Origin: Streptomyces corynorhini
Lineage (GTDB): Bacteria > Actinomycetota > Actinomycetes > Streptomycetales > Streptomycetaceae
Length of the DNA: 48,407 nucleotides
NCBI RefSeq assembly: GCF_003346515.1
Contig: NZ_QQNA01000057.1
Location: forward strand, 1-48,407
Direction: 5' to 3'
Position numbers and translations under genes: made by a program. Below the pieces are notes generated by a model. The model saw nothing but the letters and a program-made list of their open reading frames with translations, was not told the origin of the DNA and searched no databases. The number at the start of each line of letters is the position of its first letter. Positions within the stretch are counted from its first letter, which is position 1. Shown piece after piece: positions 40,835 to 48,407 of the stretch.

Positions 40835-42400
40835 ATGCTGCTGGCACCGCTCGCCCATGTATCGGGGGAGGTCGCCGGGGTCCCGGCGCGCTCCCGCAAG
40901 ATCTCCCTGCTGGCCGGGGTCTTCCGGACGGCGGGCCCCGAGGATGTCCCCGTGGTCATCCCGTATCTGGCCGGGCGGCTGCCCCAGGGCCGGATCGGGG
41001 TCGGCTGGAACGCGCTCAAGGACCCGCCCCCGCCGGCCGGCCGGGCGACGCTGACCGTGCACCGGGTGGACGCGGTCTTCACCGCGCTCGCGGCGGTCGC
41101 GGGACCGGGGGCCCAGGGCGAGCGCAGACGGCTGGTCCAGGAGCTGCTGGCGGCGGCGACCGAGGAGGAGCAACGGTTCCTCGTCGGGCTGATCTCGGGC
41201 GAGATCCGGCAGGGCGCGCTGGACGCGGTGGCCGTCGAGGCGCTCGCGGAGACCTCGGGGGCCAGGGCGGAGGCGGTACGGCGGGCGGTGATGCTGGCGG
41301 GGTCGCTGCCGCGGGTGGCGGAGCGGCTGCTGGCCGAGGGGCCGCGGGTGCTGGAGGAGTTCCTGCTGACCGTGGGCCGCCCCGTCCTGCCGATGCTCGC
41401 GCAGAGCGCCACCGGGGTCGCGGAGGCGCTCGGGCGGCTCGGGGAGTGCGCCGTCGAGGAGAAGCTCGACGGCATCCGGGTGCAGGTGCACCGGGAGGGT
41501 GCGGCGGTGCGGGTCTTCACCCGCACGCTCGACGACATCACCGAGCGGCTGCCGGAGGTGACGGCGGCGGCGCTGGCGCTGGACGGGGACGGTTTCGTGC
41601 TGGACGGAGAGGTCATCGCGCTGGACGCGCGGGGCCGGCCGCGCCCCTTCCAGGAGGTGGCGGGCCGGGTCGGCTCGCGCGGCGACGTGGAGTCGGCGGC
41701 GCGGGCGGTGCCGCTGTCGCCGGTCTTCTTCGACGTGCTCGCGGCCGACGGCGAGGATCTGCTCGACCTGCCGTGCGCGGAGCGGCACACGGCGCTGGCG
41801 GCGCTGGTGCCGGAGCCGATGCGGGTGCGGCGGACCGTGGTCCCGGGCGGGGACGTCCCGGCCGCCGAGGCGTTCTTGCGCGACACCCTGGAGCGGGGCC
41901 ACGAGGGCGTGGTCGTCAAGTCGCTCGACGCCCCGTACAGCGCGGGCCGGCGCGGCGCCGCGTGGCTGAAGGTGAAGCCGGTGCACACCCTGGACCTGGT
42001 GGTGCTGGCGGCCGAGTGGGGGCACGGCCGGCGCACCGGCAGGCTCTCCAACCTGCATCTGGGCGCGCGGCGGGAGGACGGCTCGTTCGTGATGCTCGGC
42101 AAGACCTTCAAGGGGCTGACGGACGCGACGCTCGCCTGGCAGACGGAGCGGCTGCGGGAGCTGGCGGTGCGCGACGACGGGCACACGGTGACCGTACGGC
42201 CCGAGCTGGTGGTCGAGGTCGCCTACGACGGGCTGCAGCGCTCCTCCCGCTATCCGGCGGGGGTGACCCTGCGCTTCGCGCGGGTGCTGCGCTACCGGGT
42301 GGACAAGCGGGCGGCGGACGCGGACACGGTGGACACGGTGCTGGCGGCGCACGGCCGCGGCCCGGGAGGCGGTGGTACGGAAGGCGGTGGCGCGGGCTGA
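40835..42400 (+). CDS. ATP-dependent DNA ligase
   Basis: 521 aa, cytoplasmic. Nucleotidyltransferase core with the K-x-D-G active site in EEKLDGIRVQVH (lysyl-AMP), motif III FVLDGEVIALDARGRPRPFQ, motif IIIa/IV region SPVFFDVLAADGEDLLDLPC, and motif V HEGVVVKSLDAPYSAGRRGA then AWLKVKP; the OB fold follows with LDLVVLAAEWGHGRRTGRLS. A helical N-terminal DNA-binding domain (1-200) places it with the larger ATP ligases seen in actinobacteria in addition to NAD-dependent LigA. It is not fused to polymerase or nuclease domains and no ku gene is adjacent. ATG at 40835 has GGAGG unusually close; the true start could be different. Confidence 0.92.
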   Translation: MLLAPLAHVSGEVAGVPARSRKISLLAGVFRTAGPEDVPVVIPYLAGRLPQGRIGVGWNALKDPPPPAGRATLTVHRVDAVFTALAAVAGPGAQGERRRLVQELLAAATEEEQRFLVGLISGEIRQGALDAVAVEALAETSGARAEAVRRAVMLAGSLPRVAERLLAEGPRVLEEFLLTVGRPVLPMLAQSATGVAEALGRLGECAVEEKLDGIRVQVHREGAAVRVFTRTLDDITERLPEVTAAALALDGDGFVLDGEVIALDARGRPRPFQEVAGRVGSRGDVESAARAVPLSPVFFDVLAADGEDLLDLPCAERHTALAALVPEPMRVRRTVVPGGDVPAAEAFLRDTLERGHEGVVVKSLDAPYSAGRRGAAWLKVKPVHTLDLVVLAAEWGHGRRTGRLSNLHLGARREDGSFVMLGKTFKGLTDATLAWQTERLRELAVRDDGHTVTVRPELVVEVAYDGLQRSSRYPAGVTLRFARVLRYRVDKRAADADTVDTVLAAHGRGPGGGGTEGGGAG

Positions 42401-42428
42401 GCCGCGCGGCCCCCGGGGCGGCGGGGAG

Positions 42429-42465
42429 GGGACCGCCCCGGGAGATGGCGTCGCGGGGCGGTCCC
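42429..42465. terminator. Bidirectional hairpin between ligase and PI-PLC genes
   Basis: gggaccgccccg (42429-42440) and cggggcggtccc (42454-42465), perfect 12-bp arms, 13-bp loop, between convergent stops at 42400 and 42483. Confidence 0.8.
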
Positions 42466-42482
42466 GAGGTGTCGCCGGGGTG

Positions 42483-43523
42483 TTACTGGGCGGCGCGCGG
42501 GACGACCGTCGTGAGCACGGACGTCAGCGTGCGCCAGTCGGACGAGATCAGGCTGGCGTGCTTCCCGGCCAGCAGGTCCAGCCGGTCCCTGGCCTGCTGC
42601 TCGGTGGGGTTGACGGAGTCGATGGCGGGCGCGACGTTGTGCGCGTCGGTCATCAGCAGGTAGTAGTTGCGCTGGGCGTACCAGGCGGTGTCGAAGCCGG
42701 CCGCGGCGTAGGCGGAGGCGTCCCCGTCGAAGAAGACGAACCAGGGCCGGATGCCCGCGTCCGTGTACCGGGTGCGGGGATCACCGGCGGCGGCGTTGTG
42801 GACGGCGGGGAAGGCGGCGGCCTCGCCCAGCCGCCCGGCCGCCTTGAGGTCGCGCAAGTACATCGCGTACTCACGGTCGGTCCACAGGGTGTCGAACGGA
42901 TTGGACTCCTCGACGGTGCCGGGGATGAGTTCGACGATGAACTTGCCCGCGAGCTGCGCGCGCGTGGGCCAGGCGCCCGCCTGGACCGCCGTGTCGAGGT
43001 CGCTGTGGCCGCCGACCAGGTCGGCGGGGCGGTAGAGCGCGTCACCGAGCTTGCTGCCGAGCAGCGCGTCGAGGGCGGCGGGGCCGCGTCCTGACGTACC
43101 GAGGAAGCCGTCCTTCATCTCCAGCTTGAGGACGACGGGCCGGTGGCCGGGGTTGGCGTCGTGCCAGGTTCTGATGTCGTTGAGGCAGCCCGCCAGGTCC
43201 CGGTTCTTGGCGTTGGTGCGCAGCTGGGCGGTGGTGGTGGCGTTCGCGCAGTTGTTGTCGTTGCCGATCGGGTTGGAGTGCGAGACGCGCCAGGACGCGC
43301 CGAAGGCATTGGTCCAGACGTCGATTTCGAGCATTCCCGCGCCGGAGTCCAGGGCGTCGGCGAAGTACGGGAAGGTGGCCTTCTCGTACGAGTTGTGGAC
43401 GCCGACGGCGGTGCCGGCGGGGAACGGCAGCTGCTCGGGTCCGGCGGCGTTCGCCGGGGTGGCCGTGAGAGCGAGCGCCGTGACCGCGCCGGCCGTCAGC
43501 GCGGCGCGAAGAAGCTTTGCCAT
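42483..43523 (-). CDS. Secreted phosphatidylinositol-specific phospholipase C (Ca2+-dependent, PI-PLC C1 type)
   Basis: 346 aa. Signal peptide MAKLLRAALTAGAVTALALT then ATPANAA. The mature enzyme has the TIM-barrel catalytic text of Streptomyces Ca-dependent PI-PLC: VGVHNSYEKATFPYFADALD (first catalytic His), MLEIDVWTNAFGASWRVSHS (Glu/Asp calcium ligands and second His), NPIGNDNNC, then RPVVLKLEMKDGF. C-terminal TDAHNVAPAIDSVNPTEQQA is also typical of the family. It cleaves phosphoinositides outside the cell. ATG at 43523 has AGGAGGAACAAGGG upstream. The region 43524-43676 upstream holds no gene. Confidence 0.9.
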   Translation of the reverse strand: MAKLLRAALTAGAVTALALTATPANAAGPEQLPFPAGTAVGVHNSYEKATFPYFADALDSGAGMLEIDVWTNAFGASWRVSHSNPIGNDNNCANATTTAQLRTNAKNRDLAGCLNDIRTWHDANPGHRPVVLKLEMKDGFLGTSGRGPAALDALLGSKLGDALYRPADLVGGHSDLDTAVQAGAWPTRAQLAGKFIVELIPGTVEESNPFDTLWTDREYAMYLRDLKAAGRLGEAAAFPAVHNAAAGDPRTRYTDAGIRPWFVFFDGDASAYAAAGFDTAWYAQRNYYLLMTDAHNVAPAIDSVNPTEQQARDRLDLLAGKHASLISSDWRTLTSVLTTVVPRAAQ

Positions 43524-43827
43524 ATCCCTTGTTCCTCCTGTTGCGCATGTGTGGGGCATGTCAACCGAGAGGCAGAGTAGGCCAGTTCGGTGACCGGCGG
43601 GAGGACATGGGCTTACGGATTCGATCAGCGGGGCGTGCCGACGGCGAGCGGACCGCGTGGAGGCGGACAACGGGCAGCGTGCCCCGCCGCTCGGCAGCGG
43701 CGGGGCACGCGGGGCGGTTCAGGGGTGCGGGACGGTACGGCGCGCGAGGTGGTTCAGGGCACGCGGGGCGGTACGGGGCGCGAGGGTGGCACGGGGCGCC
43801 GGGGTGGTACGCGGCGCGGGGGCGCGG
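43524..43827. other. 304-bp gap with terminator hairpin and degenerate minisatellite
   Basis: No coding gene is supported. It holds the PI-PLC promoter side (43524-43676), the hairpin at 43677-43710, and from about 43702 to 43835 a G-rich degenerate repeat; the 16-mer gggcacgcggggcggt occurs at 43703-43718 and again at 43757-43772, with further weaker copies of ggtacggggcg. Confidence 0.6.
43677..43710. terminator. Very strong 15-bp hairpin with CGGC tetraloop
   Basis: gcgtgccccgccgct (43677-43691), loop cggc, agcggcggggcacgc (43696-43710), perfectly complementary. It is about 120 bp downstream of the stop of the minus-strand 66-aa gene and is the likely end of its transcript, although another copy of the arm sequence recurs in the repeat to the right. 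Confidence 0.75.
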
Positions 43828-44028
43828 TCAGGGCAGCTGTTCCTCGATGGCCGAGCGGCCCCGCTCGGCCAGTCTGCGCCGGGCCCACTCGATGGTCTCG
43901 GGGGTGAGATCCCGGCCGGAGGCCAGCACCAGATCCTCGGCCGTCACCTCTTCACAGGCTCCGGTGTGCAGCAGCCGGTCGGGGGTCACGCCCTCGTGGT
44001 CCGGCTGCGCAGCGGGCTCCGCGTTCAT
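43828..44028 (-). CDS. Small acidic hypothetical protein (66 aa)
   Basis: Encodes a short soluble acidic protein: HEGVTPDRLLHTGACEEVTA, EDLVLASGRDLTPETIEWAR, RRLAERGRSAIEEQLP, mostly helical. I recognise no family name. The gene is convincing because the ATG at 44028 has GAGGAGG four bases upstream, and it lies 72 bp downstream of the RCK-channel-like gene on the same strand, before a strong hairpin, so the two may form an operon and this protein may be an accessory of the channel (inference). Confidence 0.7.
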   Translation of the reverse strand: MNAEPAAQPDHEGVTPDRLLHTGACEEVTAEDLVLASGRDLTPETIEWARRRLAERGRSAIEEQLP

Positions 44029-44100
44029 GCCGCCTCCTCGTTCGTCCGGTGGTCGCCATTCTCGTGCCCGCCCGCCCCGGCCGCATCCCAGGTGGCGGGG

Positions 44101-46095
44101 TCAGGGCGCGGCGGGACCCGGCGGCCGACGGGGCGTGGCGCCCGACTGCCGGCCGAGCAGTTCGGCCAGGCCCCGGCGGGTGGCCGCCACCACCACCCGG
44201 TCCCGCGCGTGCAGCACATAGCCGGGAGGCAGGTCCCAGACGAGGCCGGGCGGCCTCGGCCCCTCGCTGTCGGGCCGGGTGTCCGACAGGTCGGGCAGCC
44301 GGTCGCCGGGGGCGGCGGTGTCCAGGGCGATAATCCGCCAGGTGCCCGGCCGGAACACCTCGCCGACCGTACGGCCCTCCAGGCGCGGATGGCCCGCCAC
44401 GTCGACGGCGGCGACCAGCAGCACCCGGCGCTCCACCGGGATGGCGCCGAGGATCTGGCGGCCCATCATGGCGATGGCGAAGGCCGGGGCGGCGAGGGTG
44501 GAGACGCTGCGGCTGCGGGTGAGCGCGCCGGGGTGGGCGGCGCGCAGGGTGCGGTAGACGGCGGTCGCGAAGTCGTCGTCGTACAGCCGCAGCGCCACCC
44601 GCAGCCCGGGGGCGACGGAGCGGGCGTACAGCGCGGCCTCCAGGTTGGTCGTGTCGGCGCTGGTGAGGGCGAGCAGGGCGTGCGCCCGCTGGATCTTGGC
44701 CGCCTCCAGCACCCCTTCCTGGGTGACATCGCCCAGGACGACCGGTACGCGCAGCCCGCGGGCGAGCGCGATGCCCCGCGCCTCGGGGTCGTCCTCGACG
44801 CACACCACGGGGATCTCCAGTTCGCGCAGCCGTACCAGCACCCTGGTGCCGATCTTGCCCAGGCCGAGCAGGACGACATGGCCGGAGAGGCCGCGCGGCG
44901 GCCGGCGCAGCGAGGAGGCCGTACGGAAGGTGCCCAGGGCCTCCAGGACGGCCGCCAGGACGACCGGGAGCAGCAGAAGTCCGGTGACCATGGCGAGGAG
45001 TTGCAGGATCTGCCGGTCGGCGGGTTCGCCGACGGCGGGGTCCCCGATGGCGAAGAGGTCGAGCAGCACGTGGTACGTCGCGGCCGGCGGGCGGTCGTCG
45101 GTGAGCAGCCAGGAGGTGACGGCGAGCGCCAGGACGGCGCCGAGGATGCCCGCGATGGACCAGCGCAGCCGCCGGGAGAACAGTGAGCCGAGCGGCACGC
45201 CCCGGCCGGCGAGCGAGCGCGGTGACAGATCGGGCCCCGCGTGCGACACCGCCTCCAGGACGACCGTGCCGCGCCCGGTGGCGGCGGCGGCGCTCGCGTC
45301 GTCGGGCAGCAGCGCCGGGCCCTCCTGCCCGCTGCTGTCCGAACCCTCCGCTCCGGCCGGGTCGTTGGTCGTCGAGGAGAGCAGGGCGAGGGTGCAGAGC
45401 CCGGGGTCGGCGACCTCGCCGGGGCCGGGCGGATTGCGTTCCACGGCGCGCAGCAGCAGACCGTCCGCCCGGACGACCTTGCTGGTGCCCGCGACGGCGG
45501 TGGCGGCCAGGGCGGGAGCGGCCGTGTCGGCGTCCGAGAGGACGGTGGTGGTGGCGTCGAGGGCCGCGGTGTCCAGTCCGGGTACGGCGACGGCCGCCGC
45601 CTGGTCGAGGAGGGCTTCCAGGTGCTGGCCGAGCTTGCGGTTGTAGAGCCTGATGACCAGGCGCAGTTGGGGGTTGAGCCGACGGGCCGCGAGCGCGGCC
45701 CTGATGTTGATCTCGTCGTCGTCGTGGACGAGGGCGAGCGCCGCCGCGTCCGCGACGCCCGCTTCGACGAGGACGTCCTCGTCGAGTTCGGCGGACTCCA
45801 GGAGGAGCGGTCCGGTCCGCTCCTCGGGGTTGCGCCCGTCCGCCTCGGGGAGCGTGGCCGCCGTACGGGCCATGGCCGCGGACATCCGTCCGAAGAAGGC
45901 CGTGGCCCGGCCCATACCGGCGACCGGGGTGGGCGGGAGCCGGGAGGCGCGTACGGGCGGGACGACCAGCGTGACCCGCTCGCCGTAGACGTCGCGCAGT
46001 TCGTCCGCGAGCCGGTGGGCGAGCGTGTCGTCGCCGCAGACGACCATGTGGCCCGCGAGAGGGCCGCGAGGTACCTGGTGAGGAAGTGTGGACAC
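44101..46095 (-). CDS. RCK/TrkA-N NAD-binding ion-channel-like membrane protein (CASTOR/POLLUX-like)
   Basis: 664 aa. First nucleotide-binding RCK domain at the N-terminus (HMVVCGDDTLAHRLADELRD, then ALVHDDDEINIRAALAARRL), two membrane helices in the middle (WSIAGILGAVLALAVTSWLL about 313-332; LLAMVTGLLLLPVVLAAVLE about 368-387), and a second RCK domain (GHVVLLGLGKIGTRVLVRLR, LGDVTQEGVLEAAKIQRAHA). The loop between the helices reads YHVLLDLFAIGDPAVGEPAD, with no T-V-G-Y-G filter. That layout, with RCK before and after a pore lacking G-Y-G, resembles plant CASTOR/POLLUX cation channels and their bacterial relatives more than classic K+ channels. GTG at 46095; ribosome site weak. Confidence 0.8.
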   Translation of the reverse strand: MSTLPHQVPRGPLAGHMVVCGDDTLAHRLADELRDVYGERVTLVVPPVRASRLPPTPVAGMGRATAFFGRMSAAMARTAATLPEADGRNPEERTGPLLLESAELDEDVLVEAGVADAAALALVHDDDEINIRAALAARRLNPQLRLVIRLYNRKLGQHLEALLDQAAAVAVPGLDTAALDATTTVLSDADTAAPALAATAVAGTSKVVRADGLLLRAVERNPPGPGEVADPGLCTLALLSSTTNDPAGAEGSDSSGQEGPALLPDDASAAAATGRGTVVLEAVSHAGPDLSPRSLAGRGVPLGSLFSRRLRWSIAGILGAVLALAVTSWLLTDDRPPAATYHVLLDLFAIGDPAVGEPADRQILQLLAMVTGLLLLPVVLAAVLEALGTFRTASSLRRPPRGLSGHVVLLGLGKIGTRVLVRLRELEIPVVCVEDDPEARGIALARGLRVPVVLGDVTQEGVLEAAKIQRAHALLALTSADTTNLEAALYARSVAPGLRVALRLYDDDFATAVYRTLRAAHPGALTRSRSVSTLAAPAFAIAMMGRQILGAIPVERRVLLVAAVDVAGHPRLEGRTVGEVFRPGTWRIIALDTAAPGDRLPDLSDTRPDSEGPRPPGLVWDLPPGYVLHARDRVVVAATRRGLAELLGRQSGATPRRPPGPAAP

Positions 46096-46139
46096 GTCAA
46101 TATTGTCACCGATGGGGGCGTCGGGTCCCTGACCGGGCG

Positions 46140-48146
46140 TCAGAGGGTGACGAGGGTGACCTCGGTGGCCTTGACGCCGGTCCAGACGCGGACGCCGTCG
46201 GCGAGCCGGAGTTCGACCGCGGCCTCGGGGGTGATCTCGGCGACGAGGTCGGGTGCCTGGTCCGGGGCGATCAGGACGCGCAGCCTGCTGCCCAGGGCGG
46301 TGATCTCCCGTACCGTGCCCGGCCAGACGTTGCGCGGGCTGCCGCCGGGCCGCTCCCGGTGCACGGAGACGGCCTCAGGGGCGATGATCGCCAGCGCGGC
46401 CGTGCCCTCGGCCAGTGGCTCCGCGACGATCAGCCGGGCGCCTCCGGCGAGGGCGAGGCCGTCGGGCCCGAAGGTGCCGGGCCAGGCGTTGCGGCCCAGC
46501 ATGCGGGCGACCCACGGGGAGCGCGGGTTGCGCGTGACGTCGGCGGGCGGGGCGTCCTGGAGGACCTGGCCCTCGTCGAGTACGAGCACCCGATCGGCCA
46601 GCGAGACGGCCTCGACGGGGTCGTGGGTGACGATCAGGCAGACGCCGCCGAAGCGGTCGAGGTGGCGGCGCAGGGTGTGCCGTACGTGGGCGCGGGTGGT
46701 CTGGTCGAGGGCGGCGAGGGGTTCGTCCAGGAGCAGCAGCCGGGGGCGGGTGGCGAGTGCGCGGGCCAGCGCGACGCGCTGCGCCTGGCCGCCCGATACC
46801 TGGTGGGGTCTGCGGTGGGCGAGATGGCCGACGCCGAGCCGGTCGAGCCACTCCTGCGCGGCGCGGCGGGCCTCGGCGCGCGGGACGCCGTGGGCGCGCA
46901 GGCCGTACGCCGTGTTGGCGAGGGCGGTGAGGTGGGGGAAGAGGGCCCCGTTCTGCGGGACCCAGGCGACGCGGCGGCGGTGCGGCGGCAGGGCGGTGAC
47001 GTCGAGGTCGCCGAGGCGCAGCGCGGCGTGGGCGCGCGGGGTCAGGCCGAGGAGGGCGCGCAGCAGGGTCGTCTTGCCCGCGCCGTTGGGTCCGACGACG
47101 GCGATGGTGGTGCCGGGCGCCGCCTCCAGGGTGAGCCGGTTGAAGCCGGTGACGTCGGCGTGCAGCGGCCACCGCTCGGCGGGATCGGACGGCTCGGCGG
47201 GATCGGCGGACCCGGCGGGCTTGCGCGGGGGCCCGTCCCCCGGCGTCCCCCCGGTGCCCGCGTCCGCACCCGCGTCCGCACCCGCGTCCGCGTCCGCTTC
47301 GTCGTCCTCGGGTACGGGTCCCCGGTCCGCCCTGCGGTCGGCCGTACCGCCGGTCCAGCGGCCGCGCAGGCCGATCAGTACGGCCATGGCGATCGCGAGG
47401 AGCAGCAGCGAGACGGAGGTCGCGGCCTCCGGCGAGTCCTGGAGCAGCAGATAGACCTGGAGCGGCAGGGTCTGGGTGGTGCCGGGGAGGTTTCCGGCGA
47501 AGGTGATCGTGGCGCCGAACTCGCCCAGGGCGCGCGCCCAGGTCAGCGCGGCGCCCGCGGCGAGGCCGGGGGCGACCATGGGCAGGGTGACGGTGCGGAA
47601 CACCCGGAACGGCGAGGCGCCAAGCGACGCGGCGGTCTCCTCGTAGGCGGGCCGCAGTCCGGCCAGGGCACCTTCGAGGCTGATGATCAGGAAAGGCATG
47701 GCGACGAAGGTCGCGGCGATCACGGCGCCCGAGGTGTGGAACGGCAGGGTGATCCCGAAGGTCTCCTCCAGCCAGGGTCCCAGCAGCCCCCGGCGGCCGA
47801 AGCCGAGCAGCAGCGCGACGCCGCCCACGGTGGGGGGCAGCACCATCGGCAGCAGGACGAGGGTGCGTACGAGCGCCTTGCCGGGGAACGGGACCCGGGC
47901 CAGCAGCCAGGCCAGCGGCACTCCGAGCACCAGGGAGAGCCCGAGCGCCCAGAACGAGACGAGCAGCGAGAGCCGCAGCGCCTGGAGGACCTCCGGGCTG
48001 GTCAGGTGGGTACCGAGGTCGCCCCAGGACGTGCGGGCGAGGATGCCGAGCAGGGGCAGCAGCAGGAACGCGACGGCGAGCAGGGCGGGCACCGCCAGGG
48101 CGACGGGGAGACCGGGCCTGCCGGTACGGGGGCGTAGGCGTCTCAT
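46140..48146 (-). CDS. modBC: Fused molybdate ABC transporter permease/ATPase (ModB-ModC)
   Basis: 668 aa. N-terminal permease (about 1-262) with five or six helices and the EAA loop YEETAASLGASPFRVFRTVT, typical of ModB. A low-complexity linker of about 70 residues (DADAGADAGADAGTGG and PAGSADPAEPSDPAERW) leads to the ATPase: Walker A VGPNGAGKTTLLRAL, signature VSGGQAQRVALARALATRPR, Walker B LLLLDEPLAALD, switch LIVTHDPVEA. The C-terminus has one TOBE/MOP-like domain (NVWPGTVREITALGSRLRVL). ModB and ModC are normally separate; the fusion through a linker is known in some actinomycetes. ATG at 48146 with AGGAA five bases upstream. It follows modA and a hairpin. Confidence 0.92.
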   Translation of the reverse strand: MRRLRPRTGRPGLPVALAVPALLAVAFLLLPLLGILARTSWGDLGTHLTSPEVLQALRLSLLVSFWALGLSLVLGVPLAWLLARVPFPGKALVRTLVLLPMVLPPTVGGVALLLGFGRRGLLGPWLEETFGITLPFHTSGAVIAATFVAMPFLIISLEGALAGLRPAYEETAASLGASPFRVFRTVTLPMVAPGLAAGAALTWARALGEFGATITFAGNLPGTTQTLPLQVYLLLQDSPEAATSVSLLLLAIAMAVLIGLRGRWTGGTADRRADRGPVPEDDEADADAGADAGADAGTGGTPGDGPPRKPAGSADPAEPSDPAERWPLHADVTGFNRLTLEAAPGTTIAVVGPNGAGKTTLLRALLGLTPRAHAALRLGDLDVTALPPHRRRVAWVPQNGALFPHLTALANTAYGLRAHGVPRAEARRAAQEWLDRLGVGHLAHRRPHQVSGGQAQRVALARALATRPRLLLLDEPLAALDQTTRAHVRHTLRRHLDRFGGVCLIVTHDPVEAVSLADRVLVLDEGQVLQDAPPADVTRNPRSPWVARMLGRNAWPGTFGPDGLALAGGARLIVAEPLAEGTAALAIIAPEAVSVHRERPGGSPRNVWPGTVREITALGSRLRVLIAPDQAPDLVAEITPEAAVELRLADGVRVWTGVKATEVTLVTL

Positions 48147-48203
48147 CGGGGTTCCTGGGCTCGGGCGGCGCGGCGGGCGGGGCGGCGGGCACGGGGGCGG
48201 CGC

Positions 48204-48234
48204 GGGGCTGTCCGCCGGTCCGGCGGACAGCCCC
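48204..48234 (-). terminator. 14-bp hairpin between modA and modBC (attenuator candidate)
   Basis: ggggctgtccgccg (48204-48217) and cggcggacagcccc (48221-48234) are exact complements with a 3-base loop. It lies 26-56 bases beyond the modA stop, about 58 bp before modBC. In binding-protein operons such hairpins commonly lower downstream expression; a separate modBC promoter is also possible. Confidence 0.7.
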
Positions 48235-48259
48235 TTCGTACGGAGGTCGCGGGCACGCC

Positions 48260-48407
48260 CTACGGCTGCTGGAAACCGGCCGCCCGGAGGATCTTCTGCG
48301 CCTCGGCGCCGCTGAGCCACTCGACGAACGCGGCGGCGGCCTCGCTGTGCTCGGACGTCTTGAGGGTGGCGGCCGGGTAGTCGGCGATGGCGTTCTGCGC
48401 GTCCGGG
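48260..48407 (-). CDS. modA: Molybdate-binding protein ModA, C-terminal part (cut by window edge)
   Basis: Only the last 48 codons are visible; the gene starts beyond the right edge. Text AIADYPAATLKTSEHSEAAA then AFVEWLSGAEAQKILRAAGF and QQP to a TAG stop is the usual C-terminal helix of ModA-like periplasmic oxyanion-binding proteins. It is followed by modBC on the same strand. Confidence 0.8.
   Translation of the reverse strand, partial: PDAQNAIADYPAATLKTSEHSEAAAAFVEWLSGAEAQKILRAAGFQQP

Noticed and set aside
43590..43907. Plus-strand Gly/Arg-rich frames over the G-rich repeat
   Set aside because: All three frames read as low-complexity G-T-R-G-G repeats, the mark of a non-coding minisatellite.

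Overview
The window is chromosomal DNA from an actinomycete, almost certainly Streptomyces. G+C is very high (44 of 60 bases in 9001-9060, counted by hand), codons are strongly biased to G/C at the third position, GTG and TTG starts are common, and several families are typical of the genus: alditol oxidase, SpoIIE-type PP2C phosphatase, an NsdA/NsdB-like regulator, DUF397, PASTA-free Ser/Thr kinase with TPRs, and many secreted hydrolases. I see no rRNA, tRNA, phage or CRISPR.

Left part (1-10.6 kb): a methyltransferase cut by the window edge; alditol oxidase divergent from a DUF1275 membrane protein; then a cassette of about 3.9 kb (2864-6762) bracketed by two 85-bp direct copies of the 3' end of a Nudix hydrolase gene. 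The cassette carries a dienelactone-hydrolase-like protein, a siderophore-interacting flavoreductase, a darcynin-like protein with a divergent TetR regulator, and the frameshifted tail of an IS transposase. Parts of it are 50-57 percent G+C. It looks like acquired DNA. The intact Nudix gene, a TSUP exporter, a DUF3533-like membrane protein and a two-domain VOC protein follow.

Middle (10.6-26 kb): a GvpU-like orphan, a UBP zinc-finger protein, two lipoproteins (one a polysaccharide deacetylase), a hypothetical protein, a decayed isopropylmalate/tartrate dehydrogenase pseudogene with tandem-repeat expansions, and a secreted GH16 beta-1,3-glucanase divergent from a secreted endonuclease. Next come a DUF1304-TetR-SRPBCC operon under a 17-bp inverted-repeat operator, a PAS-PP2C phosphatase, a 181-bp MITE-like element, an NsdA/B-like regulator divergent from a phosphotransferase-fold protein, and a secreted amidase.

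Right part (26-48.4 kb): a baeRF3 protein, GH95 fucosidase, two small Streptomyces proteins, phenylacetate-CoA ligase convergent with a cation/proton antiporter, a class-C beta-lactamase-like serine hydrolase, a PYROXD2-like FAD oxidoreductase, a TPR Ser/Thr kinase, a secreted pectinesterase, an ATP-dependent DNA ligase, a secreted PI-PLC, a small protein plus an RCK-type ion-channel-like protein with no canonical K+ filter, and a fused ModB-ModC permease/ATPase downstream of modA (cut by the right edge).

Themes: extracellular polymer breakdown (beta-glucan, pectin, fucosides, peptidoglycan, DNA, phosphoinositides), and several inverted repeats that look like operators for regulators not encoded nearby. 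Nothing forms an obvious new multi-gene system. The best leads are the repeat-flanked cassette, the MITE at a stop codon, the 17-bp operator around a -10 box, and the CASTOR/POLLUX-like channel.
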